DNA of 64,000 nucleotides from Sphingobacterium hotanense (GCF_008274825.1 NZ_CP030848.1:1054001-1118000), one strand, 5' to 3'. Shown: positions 54,386 through 63,169, counted from the first letter of the stretch. Made by a program: numbers and translations. Notes: generated by a model from the sequence alone, not told the origin.

Positions 54386-54449
54386 TACCCCATTCAGATC
54401 CCAATCAAACCCAATTTCAATTGGGTTTGATTGGGGTCTGAATGGGGTA
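54386..54449. repeat. 64-bp near-perfect palindrome
   Basis: Two 32-bp arms (54386-54417 and 54418-54449) with no spacer and only two mismatches. Each arm reads ACCCCATTCAGA, then CCCAATCAAACCCAATT. The left flank (from 54368) has the CCCTTTCAAACCCAAT unit shared with 33541. It can extrude a cruciform or, if transcribed, a 30-bp hairpin. The interval 54275-55017 holds only repeats and a terminator; no gene is supported. Confidence 0.85.
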
Positions 54450-54532
54450 GTATTTAGTATTTAGTAGTTAGTATTTAGACCTAGGGTGGCTATTAAGTTT
54501 TAGATATTAGACATTAGATGTAAGATTTTAGA
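54448..54532 (+). repeat. Two TAG-heptad tracts, plus orientation
   Basis: 54448-54480: TAGTATT, TAGTATT, TAGTAGT, TAGTATT, TAGACC, as in the sigma-gene tract. 54500-54532: TAGATAT, TAGACAT, TAGATGT, AAGATTT, TAGAACT. They face the tract at 54989-55020. Confidence 0.75.
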
Positions 54533-54546
54533 ACTGCAGGCTGTTT

Positions 54547-54640
54547 TGTCTTGAACCAGGAAAGGAAGGATGCTAGGATTGTCAGGATAATTCGTCTTTG
54601 AACCAGGAAAGGAAGGATGCAAGGATGAACAGGATCGGTT
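54547..54640 (+). repeat. Two tandem GGAAAGGAAGGAT units, forward
   Basis: Units at 54547-54592 and 54594-54637; each is CTTGAACCAGG, AAAGGAAGGATG, then AGGAT and CAGGAT steps. Mirrored by 54820-54910. Confidence 0.8.
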
Positions 54641-54654
54641 ATAGCGTTGCATAT

Positions 54655-54792
54655 TGGTATGCACATTTACGGTATTGATATCATACGTTTCTTTAGTACG
54701 CGGTTCATCATGATTACCGCCTAAATAGTTCAAAATTATTTAGGAGCCAATTGGGCGCCAATGCGTAGAGACGTTTCACTAAACGTCTCCTA
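54655..54792. repeat. Core element with GAGACGTTT palindrome (copy 1)
   Basis: Matches the reverse complement of 63316-63465: ACGGTATTGATAT, CGCGGTTCATCATGATTACCGCC, GCCAATTGGGCGCCAATGCG and the palindrome GAGACGTTT-CACT-AAACGTCTC (54768-54789). Where the other copy has a second palindrome, this one has only TTTAG. Confidence 0.8.
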
Positions 54793-54819
54793 TGAAAAAT
54801 GCACGTTTATCCTTTCTAC

Positions 54820-54910
54820 ATGATCCTGTTTATCCTTGTATCCTTCCTTTCCTGGTTCAAAGACGAAACATCCTGCTCATCCTTGTATCCTTCCTTTCCT
54901 GGTTCAAAAC
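54820..54910 (-). repeat. Two tandem GGAAAGGAAGGAT units, reverse
   Basis: 54820-54864 and 54866-54910, inverted relative to 54547-54640, so they flank the core element symmetrically. Confidence 0.8.
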
Positions 54911-54966
54911 AAATTTTCCTTTCTTGTTTAACCCAAAGGGTCAAAACATCCCCCCCCTAAACACAG

Positions 54967-54989
54967 AAAAAACCTGCATTGCTGCAGGT
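54967..54989 (-). terminator. Intrinsic terminator of the FAD oxidoreductase operon
   Basis: Minus strand: ACCTGCA, GCAA, TGCAGGT, then a U-run (A-run 54967-54972 on plus), 29 bp past the stop codon, with the heptad tract between. Confidence 0.85.
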
Positions 54990-55020
54990 CTAAAATCTAA
55001 TGTCTTACATCTAATATCTA
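54989..55020 (-). repeat. TAG-heptad tract beginning at the FAD oxidoreductase stop codon
   Basis: Minus strand: TAGATAT, TAGATGT, AAGACAT, TAGATTT, TAGACC. The first TAG (55018-55020) is the stop codon. Confidence 0.8.
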
Positions 55021-56733
55021 GATCCTCCATGCCGTCTCAATTCCCTGTTGTTGAATAAAGCTCTGGAAGGCGCTAAGGTTGTTTTTATTGCTTCTGACTT
55101 GTTTTGGATGCACATTGTTTTTAGTGCTGTAAGCAATCAATAGACCTACGGCTTCGCCGATGCTCCATTCTACGGGGTGCAAGCGATAACATCCGTTGGT
55201 GATATGTGTTGTTCCGATGTTTTTATTGGCAGGGAACAAGTTGTTTACGCGTTGCGGTAATAGGGATCCGAGTGGTATCTGGAACGGAAGGGATCCGAAA
55301 TCTATATAGTTGTCGCCTTGATTGCTGGGGTGTAGATCGATATGGTAATAGCCCACGCCCACAGAATCATAAAATTGAAAGGCTTTTTGTCCTTCTTTTT
55401 CGCCAGCTACCAACTTTCTGTTCTCTGCGCCTACATGTTCTTCTAAGACCGTAAACTGTGCCTTGATTCGTCGCGATTCGCGTATATAAGGATATTTTGC
55501 CATGCCATCAACGGTGCCCATCACATCACCGCGCAGACGTAGCCCTTTCCAACCCATGCCGCCATCAGCACGTGGTGCCTCTGTCTGTAGCCAGTAAAAA
55601 AGGGAGCGACTAAGGTTTTTCGCATCTTCCACTGTCTTTTTGAATTCCGCTCCGGATACGTCGATCAGATTGCCCATCATATAATCATTCTGTGGCCAGT
55701 TTACAATGGTGATATCGCCATCGTAAAAGCCGGGCGTAAAATTGTCCTTGTGAATCAATCGGCGGTAGTTGAATAAGTTCAACATACCCGGTGTATCAAT
55801 ACCGCGAGGATCAAAGCCCAAGCGCTTCGGTTTGAGGTCGCGCGGATTGGAGTAGGATAAATCCAGTAGTTTTCCAGACCATGCTGGATTCAGTTTAGGG
55901 ACGTAATTTTTCCATCGATCGTAATCTGTAGGCTTGTCAATTGTGTTGTCAATGCCGTCTTGATAGTCCATCGCAAAGCAAACGGTAAACGCCTGATGGT
56001 TCTGAGGTCTTTTGGTTTCCGAAGCATGTAGCTCTTTGGTTTCTTTCTTCGACTCCGTTCCAGTGACATATTCCGTCTTGGTAATCGGCAGTAAATCGCC
56101 ACATTCCGTAGCGTCAATAAAGTTTTTTGCCAAGACGTTGATCGTTTTATCTTCATCAGTGGAGCGAATCGCAATGCTCTTCACATCGTCGCCTTGAATT
56201 TGAGCTGTATTAGCTTTGAATCCTAAGAATATCTGCAGCTGTCCATTGCTGAGGTAAGGCAACAGCATTTCGTACAGCACAGCCACGGAAACATGGGGCT
56301 CATGGCAAATTCGGGATACCGACCCATTTCCTGGATTTAAGTTGATCTTGTTTCTTGCTTCCGGAGTTAGAGGATAGTTACGGCGATAGAAATCGCGAAC
56401 GCGAGTTCTGTAATCTCGGTAGGAGCTAGGTGCGCCATGTGTTTCTATCCATTGGTGCTCGTCTGGTGGAACCCCTTGTTGCGATATCTGTCCACCGATC
56501 CAGTCGGTCTCCTCGGTCATGATAGCACGAAGGCCGTTTCTGCAGACAGCTAACGCTGCGGCACATCCGCCCAGACCGCCGCCGATGATGCAAACGTCGG
56601 TCTTTATTTCATCAGATCCGTCGTAAGTTTTTGCTCTGGTCTGGCTTTCCAAACTTCCTGCGGATACAATTGGTAGATTTAAGCTGCCCAACCCCGTCAG
56701 GGCAGCTAATTGTAAAAAATTTCTTCTCTTCAT
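55018..56733 (-). CDS. FAD-dependent oxidoreductase, Tat-type signal (FAD_oxidored family)
   Basis: 571 aa. N-terminal KRRNFLQLAALTGLG, a twin-arginine-like export signal, then Rossmann motif DVCIIGGGLGGCAAALA near residue 46, EETDWIGGQISQQG near 74, FIDATECGDLLPI near 205, and C-terminal NIGTTHITNGCYRLHPVEWSIGEAVGLL (FAD). Members of this family lie in many SusC/SusD loci with unknown, probably sugar or cyclitol, substrates. It is the third gene of the SusC-SusD operon; the SusD stop is 21 bp upstream. Confidence 0.82.
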   Translation of the reverse strand: MKRRNFLQLAALTGLGSLNLPIVSAGSLESQTRAKTYDGSDEIKTDVCIIGGGLGGCAAALAVCRNGLRAIMTEETDWIGGQISQQGVPPDEHQWIETHGAPSSYRDYRTRVRDFYRRNYPLTPEARNKINLNPGNGSVSRICHEPHVSVAVLYEMLLPYLSNGQLQIFLGFKANTAQIQGDDVKSIAIRSTDEDKTINVLAKNFIDATECGDLLPITKTEYVTGTESKKETKELHASETKRPQNHQAFTVCFAMDYQDGIDNTIDKPTDYDRWKNYVPKLNPAWSGKLLDLSYSNPRDLKPKRLGFDPRGIDTPGMLNLFNYRRLIHKDNFTPGFYDGDITIVNWPQNDYMMGNLIDVSGAEFKKTVEDAKNLSRSLFYWLQTEAPRADGGMGWKGLRLRGDVMGTVDGMAKYPYIRESRRIKAQFTVLEEHVGAENRKLVAGEKEGQKAFQFYDSVGVGYYHIDLHPSNQGDNYIDFGSLPFQIPLGSLLPQRVNNLFPANKNIGTTHITNGCYRLHPVEWSIGEAVGLLIAYSTKNNVHPKQVRSNKNNLSAFQSFIQQQGIETAWRI

Positions 56734-56754
56734 GTTTCTTTGTCGTAATTGAAT

Positions 56755-58560
56755 TTAGTAACCGTCGTTCTGTCCCAGTGCAGGCGCCAAGTCAAGCTCG
56801 CGTTGCGGAATTGGGAAAAGGTAGAATTTATCATCCCAGAAACGGTTCAGGTCTCTAACTTTAAGTTTTGATTTATAGGCATCGTAATTGGCAATATCGT
56901 TCAGGTCATGACGCGTTGTTTTCTTAAAGTTAGGCACCATGTCTGGGGTAACCAAATCATAACCTTCTTGAAGAACGCTTCCATTTGCTGCGCGAGTGGG
57001 AAGAGGGTAGCCATACGATGGTCCTTCATTTTCCAAGTCGCCGATTTTCCATCGACGCATATCCGAGAAATGCAAACCTTCGAGCGCAAACTCTACTTTA
57101 CGTTCGCGACGTACCAGCTGACGCATTTTTTGCTGGTTACCGATACGATCGGCAGAAACATTAGGCATTTTAGAACGATTTCGAACTTGATTGATGGCGT
57201 CGTAAACTGACCCGTCAAGTTCATTCAACTCTATTTTGGCTTCTGCATAAGTGAGCAAGATTTCTGGATAGCGCATGATGATGGAATTACAGGTCTGTGC
57301 ACCGATCGATTCAACCTTCTCATTACTGTATTTTTTCCACATATATCCAACTCCAGCATTCGCGAAGCTCGTCCATGCAGCTCCGGAATTTATATCGGCA
57401 TTAACACCCGAATTCCACGTTTGTGTTGCGAAATTGAATATTTGGGTAGTCGGTTGATAGACATCCAAAATCATTTTAACTCGTCCTGTTTCAGTACCGT
57501 TTGTATTTCCTTCAACAGTATCTTTATGCATCCAAAGGGTGTAACGGAATCGAGGGTCTCGATTTGCCCATGGTTTTTTAGGATCATATAACGGTGATTC
57601 GTCGATTCGTAAACCATCTTTACATTCATAAGTATCAGCAAGTATCTGTGAAGGATGTCTACCCGTCTGTCCGTAATTTCTGGAAACCTGACCAAAGCCA
57701 ATCATATGTGTTTTCTTGATTCCTTTATCCGAATAAATAATTTCGAAAAGGGACTCATTTCTTACGTCGGCTTTTTGTTGTCCTGCTTTGTTAAATAGAT
57801 CTTCAAAATTAGCTGCTAACTGTCTTTGCCCGATAACGGCTTGTGCCGATTCTGCCGCAATCTTGTAATATGCAGGACCCTTTCCACCAAAGTTTAAACT
57901 CCCCGCTAATAGTGCTAAGCGTGCTTTTATTCCATATGCGACTGCACGATCCACACGCCCACGGTTTTCTGCTATCCATGGTAGATCGTTGAGACAAGCA
58001 TCTAAGTCTGCTAACAGAAAATCGACAATAACATCTTCATTGGTTCGCTCCACATTATAGTCTTGCTGACTTACCGGCTTTTCGAATAAAGGCACCTTTC
58101 CGAAAGCTGTCACTAAATTGCAATATGCGAAGGCACGAAGTACCCGCGCCTCTGCTAAATACTGTTTGGATTTTCCTTCTAACTTATCAAGGTAGGGTTC
58201 TGCGCCGACAAGTACTGCATTTGCTCGCGAAACCGTATTGAAAGAAGCTGTCCACCACTGTGATACTGAAGCGTTATCCGGGTTTAGCGACCCACCGGCC
58301 CCAATTGTCGTGTTTTCGGCACGCTCGAATGCAAAGCCGGTCCAATGGTCTAACATAATGTTAAACGGTAAATTGAAGGCCAAGTTGATGTTTAATGAGG
58401 CATAGACGCCTGAGACTCCGTCTTCAACAGCAGCCTCTGATTGGTAAAATCCACTAGATGAGTAGCTGGTTGGTTCGCGGTCCAGAAAGTCTTTACAGGA
58501 GAGTGTAGACGATATTAATAATACGCCTAATATATAGTTTGATATTTTTAACTTATTCAT
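56755..58560 (-). CDS. SusD/RagB-family lipoprotein (second locus)
   Basis: 601 aa. Lipobox LSC near residue 22, SusD features: YLAEARVLRAFAYCNLVTAFGKVPL near 135, VAYGIKARLALLAGSLNFGG near 207, LTYAEAKIELNELDGSVYDAINQVRNRS near 432, RRERKVEFALEGLHFSDMRRW near 480. Partner of the SusC 10 bp upstream. Longer than the first-locus SusD (548 aa) and not closely similar, so a different substrate is likely. Confidence 0.93.
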   Translation of the reverse strand: MNKLKISNYILGVLLISSTLSCKDFLDREPTSYSSSGFYQSEAAVEDGVSGVYASLNINLAFNLPFNIMLDHWTGFAFERAENTTIGAGGSLNPDNASVSQWWTASFNTVSRANAVLVGAEPYLDKLEGKSKQYLAEARVLRAFAYCNLVTAFGKVPLFEKPVSQQDYNVERTNEDVIVDFLLADLDACLNDLPWIAENRGRVDRAVAYGIKARLALLAGSLNFGGKGPAYYKIAAESAQAVIGQRQLAANFEDLFNKAGQQKADVRNESLFEIIYSDKGIKKTHMIGFGQVSRNYGQTGRHPSQILADTYECKDGLRIDESPLYDPKKPWANRDPRFRYTLWMHKDTVEGNTNGTETGRVKMILDVYQPTTQIFNFATQTWNSGVNADINSGAAWTSFANAGVGYMWKKYSNEKVESIGAQTCNSIIMRYPEILLTYAEAKIELNELDGSVYDAINQVRNRSKMPNVSADRIGNQQKMRQLVRRERKVEFALEGLHFSDMRRWKIGDLENEGPSYGYPLPTRAANGSVLQEGYDLVTPDMVPNFKKTTRHDLNDIANYDAYKSKLKVRDLNRFWDDKFYLFPIPQRELDLAPALGQNDGY

Positions 58561-58570
58561 GATGCCTAGC

Positions 58571-61500
58571 TTAAAAATTTACATTTAATCCGAATGTGAA
58601 AGTCTTCATGAGCGGATAGAAGCTACCGCTTGATACTGCATTTTCTGGATCATATCCTTCATATGCATTTGAAAAAGTCAATAGATTCTGTGCATTGAAA
58701 TAAACACGGAATTGTTTGGTTTGCATCCGTTCTGTCCAAGCTTTTGGGAGGGTATAGCCAAAAGTTAGATTTTTTAGACGGACAAATGCACCGCTTTTCA
58801 TCCAAAAGTCTGACGGAATGTTGTTAGGGTTATTATTCGATCCGTCAATAAGAAGTATTGGAAATTGCGCGCCAGGGTTCTCTTCAGACCAATAATCAAG
58901 TTGATATTTGAACATGGATCGTCCGACAAGGAATGGACGAACACCGTAGCCTTCATATAACAGATCTTTTTTACCAATACCCTGAAAAAACAACGTTAGG
59001 TCGAAGCCCTTCCATTCAGCGGATAAGTTTAAACTGTATTCATATCGCGGCATATTGGAACCCAATACGGTGCGGTCATGATTATCTATGATTCCGTCAG
59101 GAACGCCGTCCGGACCGCTCAAATCGACATAACGAACATATCCAGGTTTTGTATTTGCTTTCGTACCATATACAGCAGCGTTATCTATTTCTTCTTGTGT
59201 TTGGAAGAGTCCGTTAGAAACATACCCGTAGTAGGAATTAAGTGCTTCCCCTTCTTTCGTTATAGTGGAAGTATTGATATACTCATTTCCGTATAAATTT
59301 AGGACCTTATTTCTGATATCGGAAAGGTTAGCAGTAATGGCATAATTAAAGTCGTTGACTTGGTCTCTCCAAGTAGCCGATACTTCCCATCCTTTATTTT
59401 CTATATCGCCTCGGTTTTCCCATGGTGGTGTTAGCCCAATAAAACCTGGAATGGGGAAGCGTTGCAACATGTCGTAGGTTTTGCGACGAAATACGTCGAC
59501 TGTAAGTCCGAGTCTAGAATTCAATAATTGAGCATCTAAACCTACGTTCAGTTGACGTGATTTCTCCCAAGATATGTTCTCATTAGCTACCTCTGTTTGT
59601 GCAACACCTGTACCTTGATTATAATCAAACCAATAGCCATGGCCAGCGTAGATCGCTGCCGCATATGGATAATAGCCGCCAATTGCCTGGTTACCCAATG
59701 TTCCGTAAGATCCGCGAAGTTTTAAGGCGTTGATGCTGTTTTTAATATTCTGAAAGAACGGTTCTTCGGAAATGCGCCAGCCGGCGGATACCGATGGAAA
59801 GTATCCCCATTGGTTTTTACCTTTAAAACGCGTTGAGGCGTCAAAGCGGCTGTTTACCTCTAAAAGATAACGCTCTAAGTAGTTGTAATTCAAACGGCCA
59901 TAGTAGGATAGCATGGCCCATTCGTAGTGCGATCCGGAGTTTGTTGCAGAAAGCACATCGCCATTGTTCAGATCTTCGAAGCCATCGTATTTAAAGAATT
60001 TTCTACCCGCAGCAAAAGAGCGTCCTAGCAATTCTTCGGTTTGCATACCGCCCAATACTTTGAAGTAGTGCGAGCCTAGATTTTTTTCATAGGATGCCTG
60101 TAAATTGAACTGGTTGATAATAGTCTGGTTCCAGCTTTCGGATTTATCGTTTCCGGTGGTAGGATAGGTCACTTTATACACTCCAGTTTCGTAGGTGTCA
60201 TAAGGTTTTAGGAATTGATCGGCCTTATTTTCCAGTCTGTTTTGACTGTAGTTTGTATAAATTTCCAAACCCTCCAAAGGGGTTAGTGACAAGAACCCTT
60301 TGATAGCAAGTTCTGGTGTGGTGGTGGTTGATACTCCTGAAACCTCAGCAGAAGCAATGGGGTTGTCGCCATTCTGACCATAACCCCAGGTGCCGTCAGA
60401 GTTGATGGCAGAGAAAACTGGAACAAAGGTAGTCACCTTATTGAATAATGCTTCGGGCGTATCACCCGCCGGTGCAGTCACCTTAGACTGACGAATATTC
60501 AAATCTATCCCTCCGCGCAACCAAGAAGTCATTGTAAAGTCGTTGTTCAACTTTAAGGTAGAACGGGTGTATTTATTGTTGGGGATATTACCATCTTGTG
60601 AGTAATGTGCAAAGTTGGCAAAGGTACGTATGCGTTTCGACCCACCAGAGAAACTCAAGGAGTTATTATGTGTTAGCGCATTATTGCTAACGAGCAGATC
60701 TTTCCAATTGCTGTCATAGAAATTGAAGTTATCAGCACCTTGCGTTTTATAGGTATTGATGATATCATCGCTGTATTGTGGCGTTTGGTTATTGTTTTTG
60801 CGCGCGACGTTAATTGCTTCCATATATTCGATAGCGCTTACCGGATCTGGAAAATTGGTCGGCATATTAGTCCCTACAAATCCGCTGTAGTTGATGCTTA
60901 AGGCATTTTCGCTTCCTCGTTTTGTGGTTACCAAGATGACACCATTAGATGCTCTGGAACCATAAATCGACGCCGAAGCGGCGTCTTTAAGCACCGTAAT
61001 ACTCTCGATACTATTCGGATCTAAGTAATTCATGTAGCCCTCTACACCATCAATTAATACTAAAGGGCCATTTTCAGAGTTCAGCGAGCCTGTACCGCGT
61101 ATTTTTATTCCTGCGCCGTCATAACCGGGTCTACCGGAAGTCGTCGAAACAGAGACGCCTGGAATCAATCCTTGTAAGGCAATAGATGTATTCGAAGCAT
61201 TTCGCTTCAAAAGATCTTTACTGGAAACTTGTGCTACCGATCCAGTCAGATTTACTTTCTTTTGGGTCCCGTAGCCGACTACGACTACCTCATCAATATC
61301 GCTAACAGATGCGGTCATGGTAACATCGATGCGCGTGCTGGAGTTGATTTCGATCTGTCGATCTCCATAGCCAAGCAAGGAAAAGCTAAGACTTTGCGTT
61401 CCAGCAGGTACGTTTATCTCATAATTACCATCCGCATCGCTCGTGGTTGCAGTAGTACTGTTCGTCGCTTTTATCGTTACTGCCGGTAATGGATTGCCGG

Positions 61501-61918
61501 CTTCATCTTTTACTGTGCCGACAATTCTTTGTTGATAGGAAGAGCTGCTAACTGCTCGCTCCGTCTTGGTTGGTGCTTTACGAACGACGATGACGTTTTT
61601 ACTAAGTTCAAAAACATAAGGAGTCTCGGAAAATAACTGCGTTAAAGCTTGGTTCACGCTGATATTTTTAAAGTCAACATCAACTTTCTTTTGACCAGTA
61701 AATATCTTGGAGTCATAGACTAAGTCGTGTTTTACTTCTTGACTGATCTTTAGAAGCACTTGGTCTATACTGGCGTTTTTCATTTTGAAATTTATCTGCT
61801 GGCTCAATACATTGTTTGCATAGAGCAATGTAAAAGCAGAAATGAAAAATAGAAATTTCATTATCGTGAGGATTTTAAAGAAAGACCGAATTGGTTTTTC
61901 ATTCCATGAGATTTTCAT
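58571..61918 (-). CDS. SusC/RagA-family TonB-linked transporter with STN domain (second locus)
   Basis: 1115 aa. Signal segment ending near residue 40 (NNVLSQQ), STN domain (INFKMKNASIDQVLLKISQ; VDVDFKNISVNQALTQLF), carboxypeptidase-regulatory domain (GTVKDEAGNPLPAVTIKATN near 135), DIDEVVVVGYGTQKKVNLTGSVAQV near 208, plug (ESITVLKDAASASIYGSRASNG near 300) and barrel. The STN domain predicts a FecR/sigma pair, but none is in the window on this side; it may be elsewhere or trans-acting. Confidence 0.94.
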   Translation of the reverse strand: MKISWNEKPIRSFFKILTIMKFLFFISAFTLLYANNVLSQQINFKMKNASIDQVLLKISQEVKHDLVYDSKIFTGQKKVDVDFKNISVNQALTQLFSETPYVFELSKNVIVVRKAPTKTERAVSSSSYQQRIVGTVKDEAGNPLPAVTIKATNSTTATTSDADGNYEINVPAGTQSLSFSLLGYGDRQIEINSSTRIDVTMTASVSDIDEVVVVGYGTQKKVNLTGSVAQVSSKDLLKRNASNTSIALQGLIPGVSVSTTSGRPGYDGAGIKIRGTGSLNSENGPLVLIDGVEGYMNYLDPNSIESITVLKDAASASIYGSRASNGVILVTTKRGSENALSINYSGFVGTNMPTNFPDPVSAIEYMEAINVARKNNNQTPQYSDDIINTYKTQGADNFNFYDSNWKDLLVSNNALTHNNSLSFSGGSKRIRTFANFAHYSQDGNIPNNKYTRSTLKLNNDFTMTSWLRGGIDLNIRQSKVTAPAGDTPEALFNKVTTFVPVFSAINSDGTWGYGQNGDNPIASAEVSGVSTTTTPELAIKGFLSLTPLEGLEIYTNYSQNRLENKADQFLKPYDTYETGVYKVTYPTTGNDKSESWNQTIINQFNLQASYEKNLGSHYFKVLGGMQTEELLGRSFAAGRKFFKYDGFEDLNNGDVLSATNSGSHYEWAMLSYYGRLNYNYLERYLLEVNSRFDASTRFKGKNQWGYFPSVSAGWRISEEPFFQNIKNSINALKLRGSYGTLGNQAIGGYYPYAAAIYAGHGYWFDYNQGTGVAQTEVANENISWEKSRQLNVGLDAQLLNSRLGLTVDVFRRKTYDMLQRFPIPGFIGLTPPWENRGDIENKGWEVSATWRDQVNDFNYAITANLSDIRNKVLNLYGNEYINTSTITKEGEALNSYYGYVSNGLFQTQEEIDNAAVYGTKANTKPGYVRYVDLSGPDGVPDGIIDNHDRTVLGSNMPRYEYSLNLSAEWKGFDLTLFFQGIGKKDLLYEGYGVRPFLVGRSMFKYQLDYWSEENPGAQFPILLIDGSNNNPNNIPSDFWMKSGAFVRLKNLTFGYTLPKAWTERMQTKQFRVYFNAQNLLTFSNAYEGYDPENAVSSGSFYPLMKTFTFGLNVNF

Positions 61919-62063
61919 AATTTTTAAGCGTTTGTTTTCATAGTTAGGTAATCAAAAATGGGTTGCTGTCTTGCTACGACATAACAGCTTTTTCGTAAAA
62001 TAATCTCTATAGTTTACCTCCTTTCGTTTTTATGCTAGTGTTGTTGGTTTAAGATTTTGGTTG

Positions 62064-62077
62064 GCGGCGCGCGCCGC
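62064..62077. promoter_or_regulatory. GC-rich 14-bp perfect palindrome upstream of susC
   Basis: GCGGCGC-GCGCCGC in an AT-rich stretch, 146 bp before the susC start. An adjacent CCGCT...AGCGG-type pair and a CCCC...GGGG pair at 62108-62122 make the 61919-62238 leader strongly structured. It could be an operator or a transcript leader element. I see no gene here; a 78-codon minus frame is not gene-like. Confidence 0.5.
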
Positions 62078-62238
62078 TTTAGAATATAGAGCGGTATTTT
62101 TGCAGAATCCCCCAAGTGGGGTAGAAATATTTTTTTAGGGATTTCGTTTTTAGCAATAGGATTGCGATGAAAACTTTCAAGTTTCCAACAGGCGTCGGAT
62201 TTTTTGAGGGGCTTTAAAAGTCGATTCTTTAAAAAGAA

Positions 62239-62266
62239 AAAGCACCCGACCGTAGTCGGATGCTTT
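62239..62266 (-). terminator. Intrinsic terminator of the SDR gene
   Basis: AAAGCA-CCGAC and GTCGG-TGCTTT (one mismatch) around CGTA. Minus strand, U-run 62231-62240, 25 bp after the stop. Confidence 0.85.
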
Positions 62267-62290
62267 AACATATAAACTTAATTATGGGGC

Positions 62291-63034
62291 TTATTTAGCT
62301 AAGTAACCACCATCTACTGGATAGTAAGATGCGGTTACAAAGGAAGACTTATCGGATGCTAACCATAGAGCCAATTCGGCTACTTCTTCAGCTTTCCCTA
62401 AGCGTTGAAAAGCATGTTGCGTTTCCAAATATTTAAGCGCATCAGCGTCTAAAGCGTTGTCCACCAATGGTGTAGAAATAAATCCGGGACCAATTGCATT
62501 GATTCTTACACCTTTTGTTGCGTATTCCCAACCTGCAGATTTCGTCAATCCGACAACACCGTGTTTTGCAGCGACGTAGGCTGATGAATTAGCAAATCCT
62601 ACTTGCCCTAAGATGGAAGCCATGTTAATGATGCTACCGCCGACTTTCTCCATTTCTGGCAGTTGATAATGCATACCATAGAATACGCCATTAAGATTAA
62701 TGTCGATTACTTTTTTCCAGCCTTCAATGCTCAGGTCACCCACTGTTGCGGAGTCTCCACCAATACCAGCGTTGTTGACAGCGATATGCAGCGCACCGAA
62801 ATTTTCGATTGCTACATCGACAATTTTCTTGTTGTCCTCAGCAGAGGAAGCATCAGCTTTTACAAAAATGATGTTGCTGTCGCCTAGACTGTCGATCAAT
62901 TGGTCACCCAACTTTTCATTTAAGTCCGCAACGACTACTTTAGCACCTTCTTTAACGAATAGTTCGACGATCGCCTTGCCAATACCTGAGGCTCCCCCAG
63001 TTACGATGGAAACTTTATTTTCTAATTGTTTCAT
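62291..63034 (-). CDS. Short-chain dehydrogenase/reductase (SDR), glucose-dehydrogenase-like
   Basis: 247 aa. Rossmann TGGASGIGKA (residues 13-22), NNAG near 88, catalytic Ser in INMASILG, YVAAK (Tyr/Lys) near 152, and C-terminal PVDGGYLAK. The cofactor-site Asp after the second strand (VVADLNEK) indicates NAD+. Monocistronic between two terminators; upstream duplicated sites suggest regulation. Substrate unknown. Confidence 0.87.
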   Translation of the reverse strand: MKQLENKVSIVTGGASGIGKAIVELFVKEGAKVVVADLNEKLGDQLIDSLGDSNIIFVKADASSAEDNKKIVDVAIENFGALHIAVNNAGIGGDSATVGDLSIEGWKKVIDINLNGVFYGMHYQLPEMEKVGGSIINMASILGQVGFANSSAYVAAKHGVVGLTKSAGWEYATKGVRINAIGPGFISTPLVDNALDADALKYLETQHAFQRLGKAEEVAELALWLASDKSSFVTASYYPVDGGYLAK

Positions 63035-63092
63035 TCAATTTTTATGTTTAGCATCTGTTCTTAGTTTAATTTACGAATAATGGCGCTCGAAT

Positions 63093-63132
63093 ATTGTGAC
63101 GGAAGTCACTGTTTCCATAGATTGTGACGGAA
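63093..63132. promoter_or_regulatory. Duplicated operator-like sites upstream of the SDR gene
   Basis: ATTGTGACGGAA occurs at 63093-63104 and again at 63121-63132, centre to centre 28 bp. The first also forms GTGAC-GGAA-GTCAC (63096-63109). They are about 60-100 bp upstream of the SDR start, as expected for an activator or repressor pair. Confidence 0.5.
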
Positions 63133-63169
63133 ATAGGAAATTATGGGAGAATTCTTACAATTAGATTAG

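Noticed and set aside
54500..54733. 77-codon minus-strand frame
   Set aside because: It consists of GGAAAGGAAGGAT units and heptad complement (LMSNI-type peptide), so it is a repeat artefact.
54547..54910. CRISPR array from the GGAAAGGAAGGAT units
   Set aside because: Units are in opposite orientations, touch or vary in spacing, have no unique spacers of constant length, and no cas genes are near.
62035..62271. 78-codon minus-strand frame before susC
   Set aside because: It spans a terminator hairpin and a GC palindrome, with no protein features.
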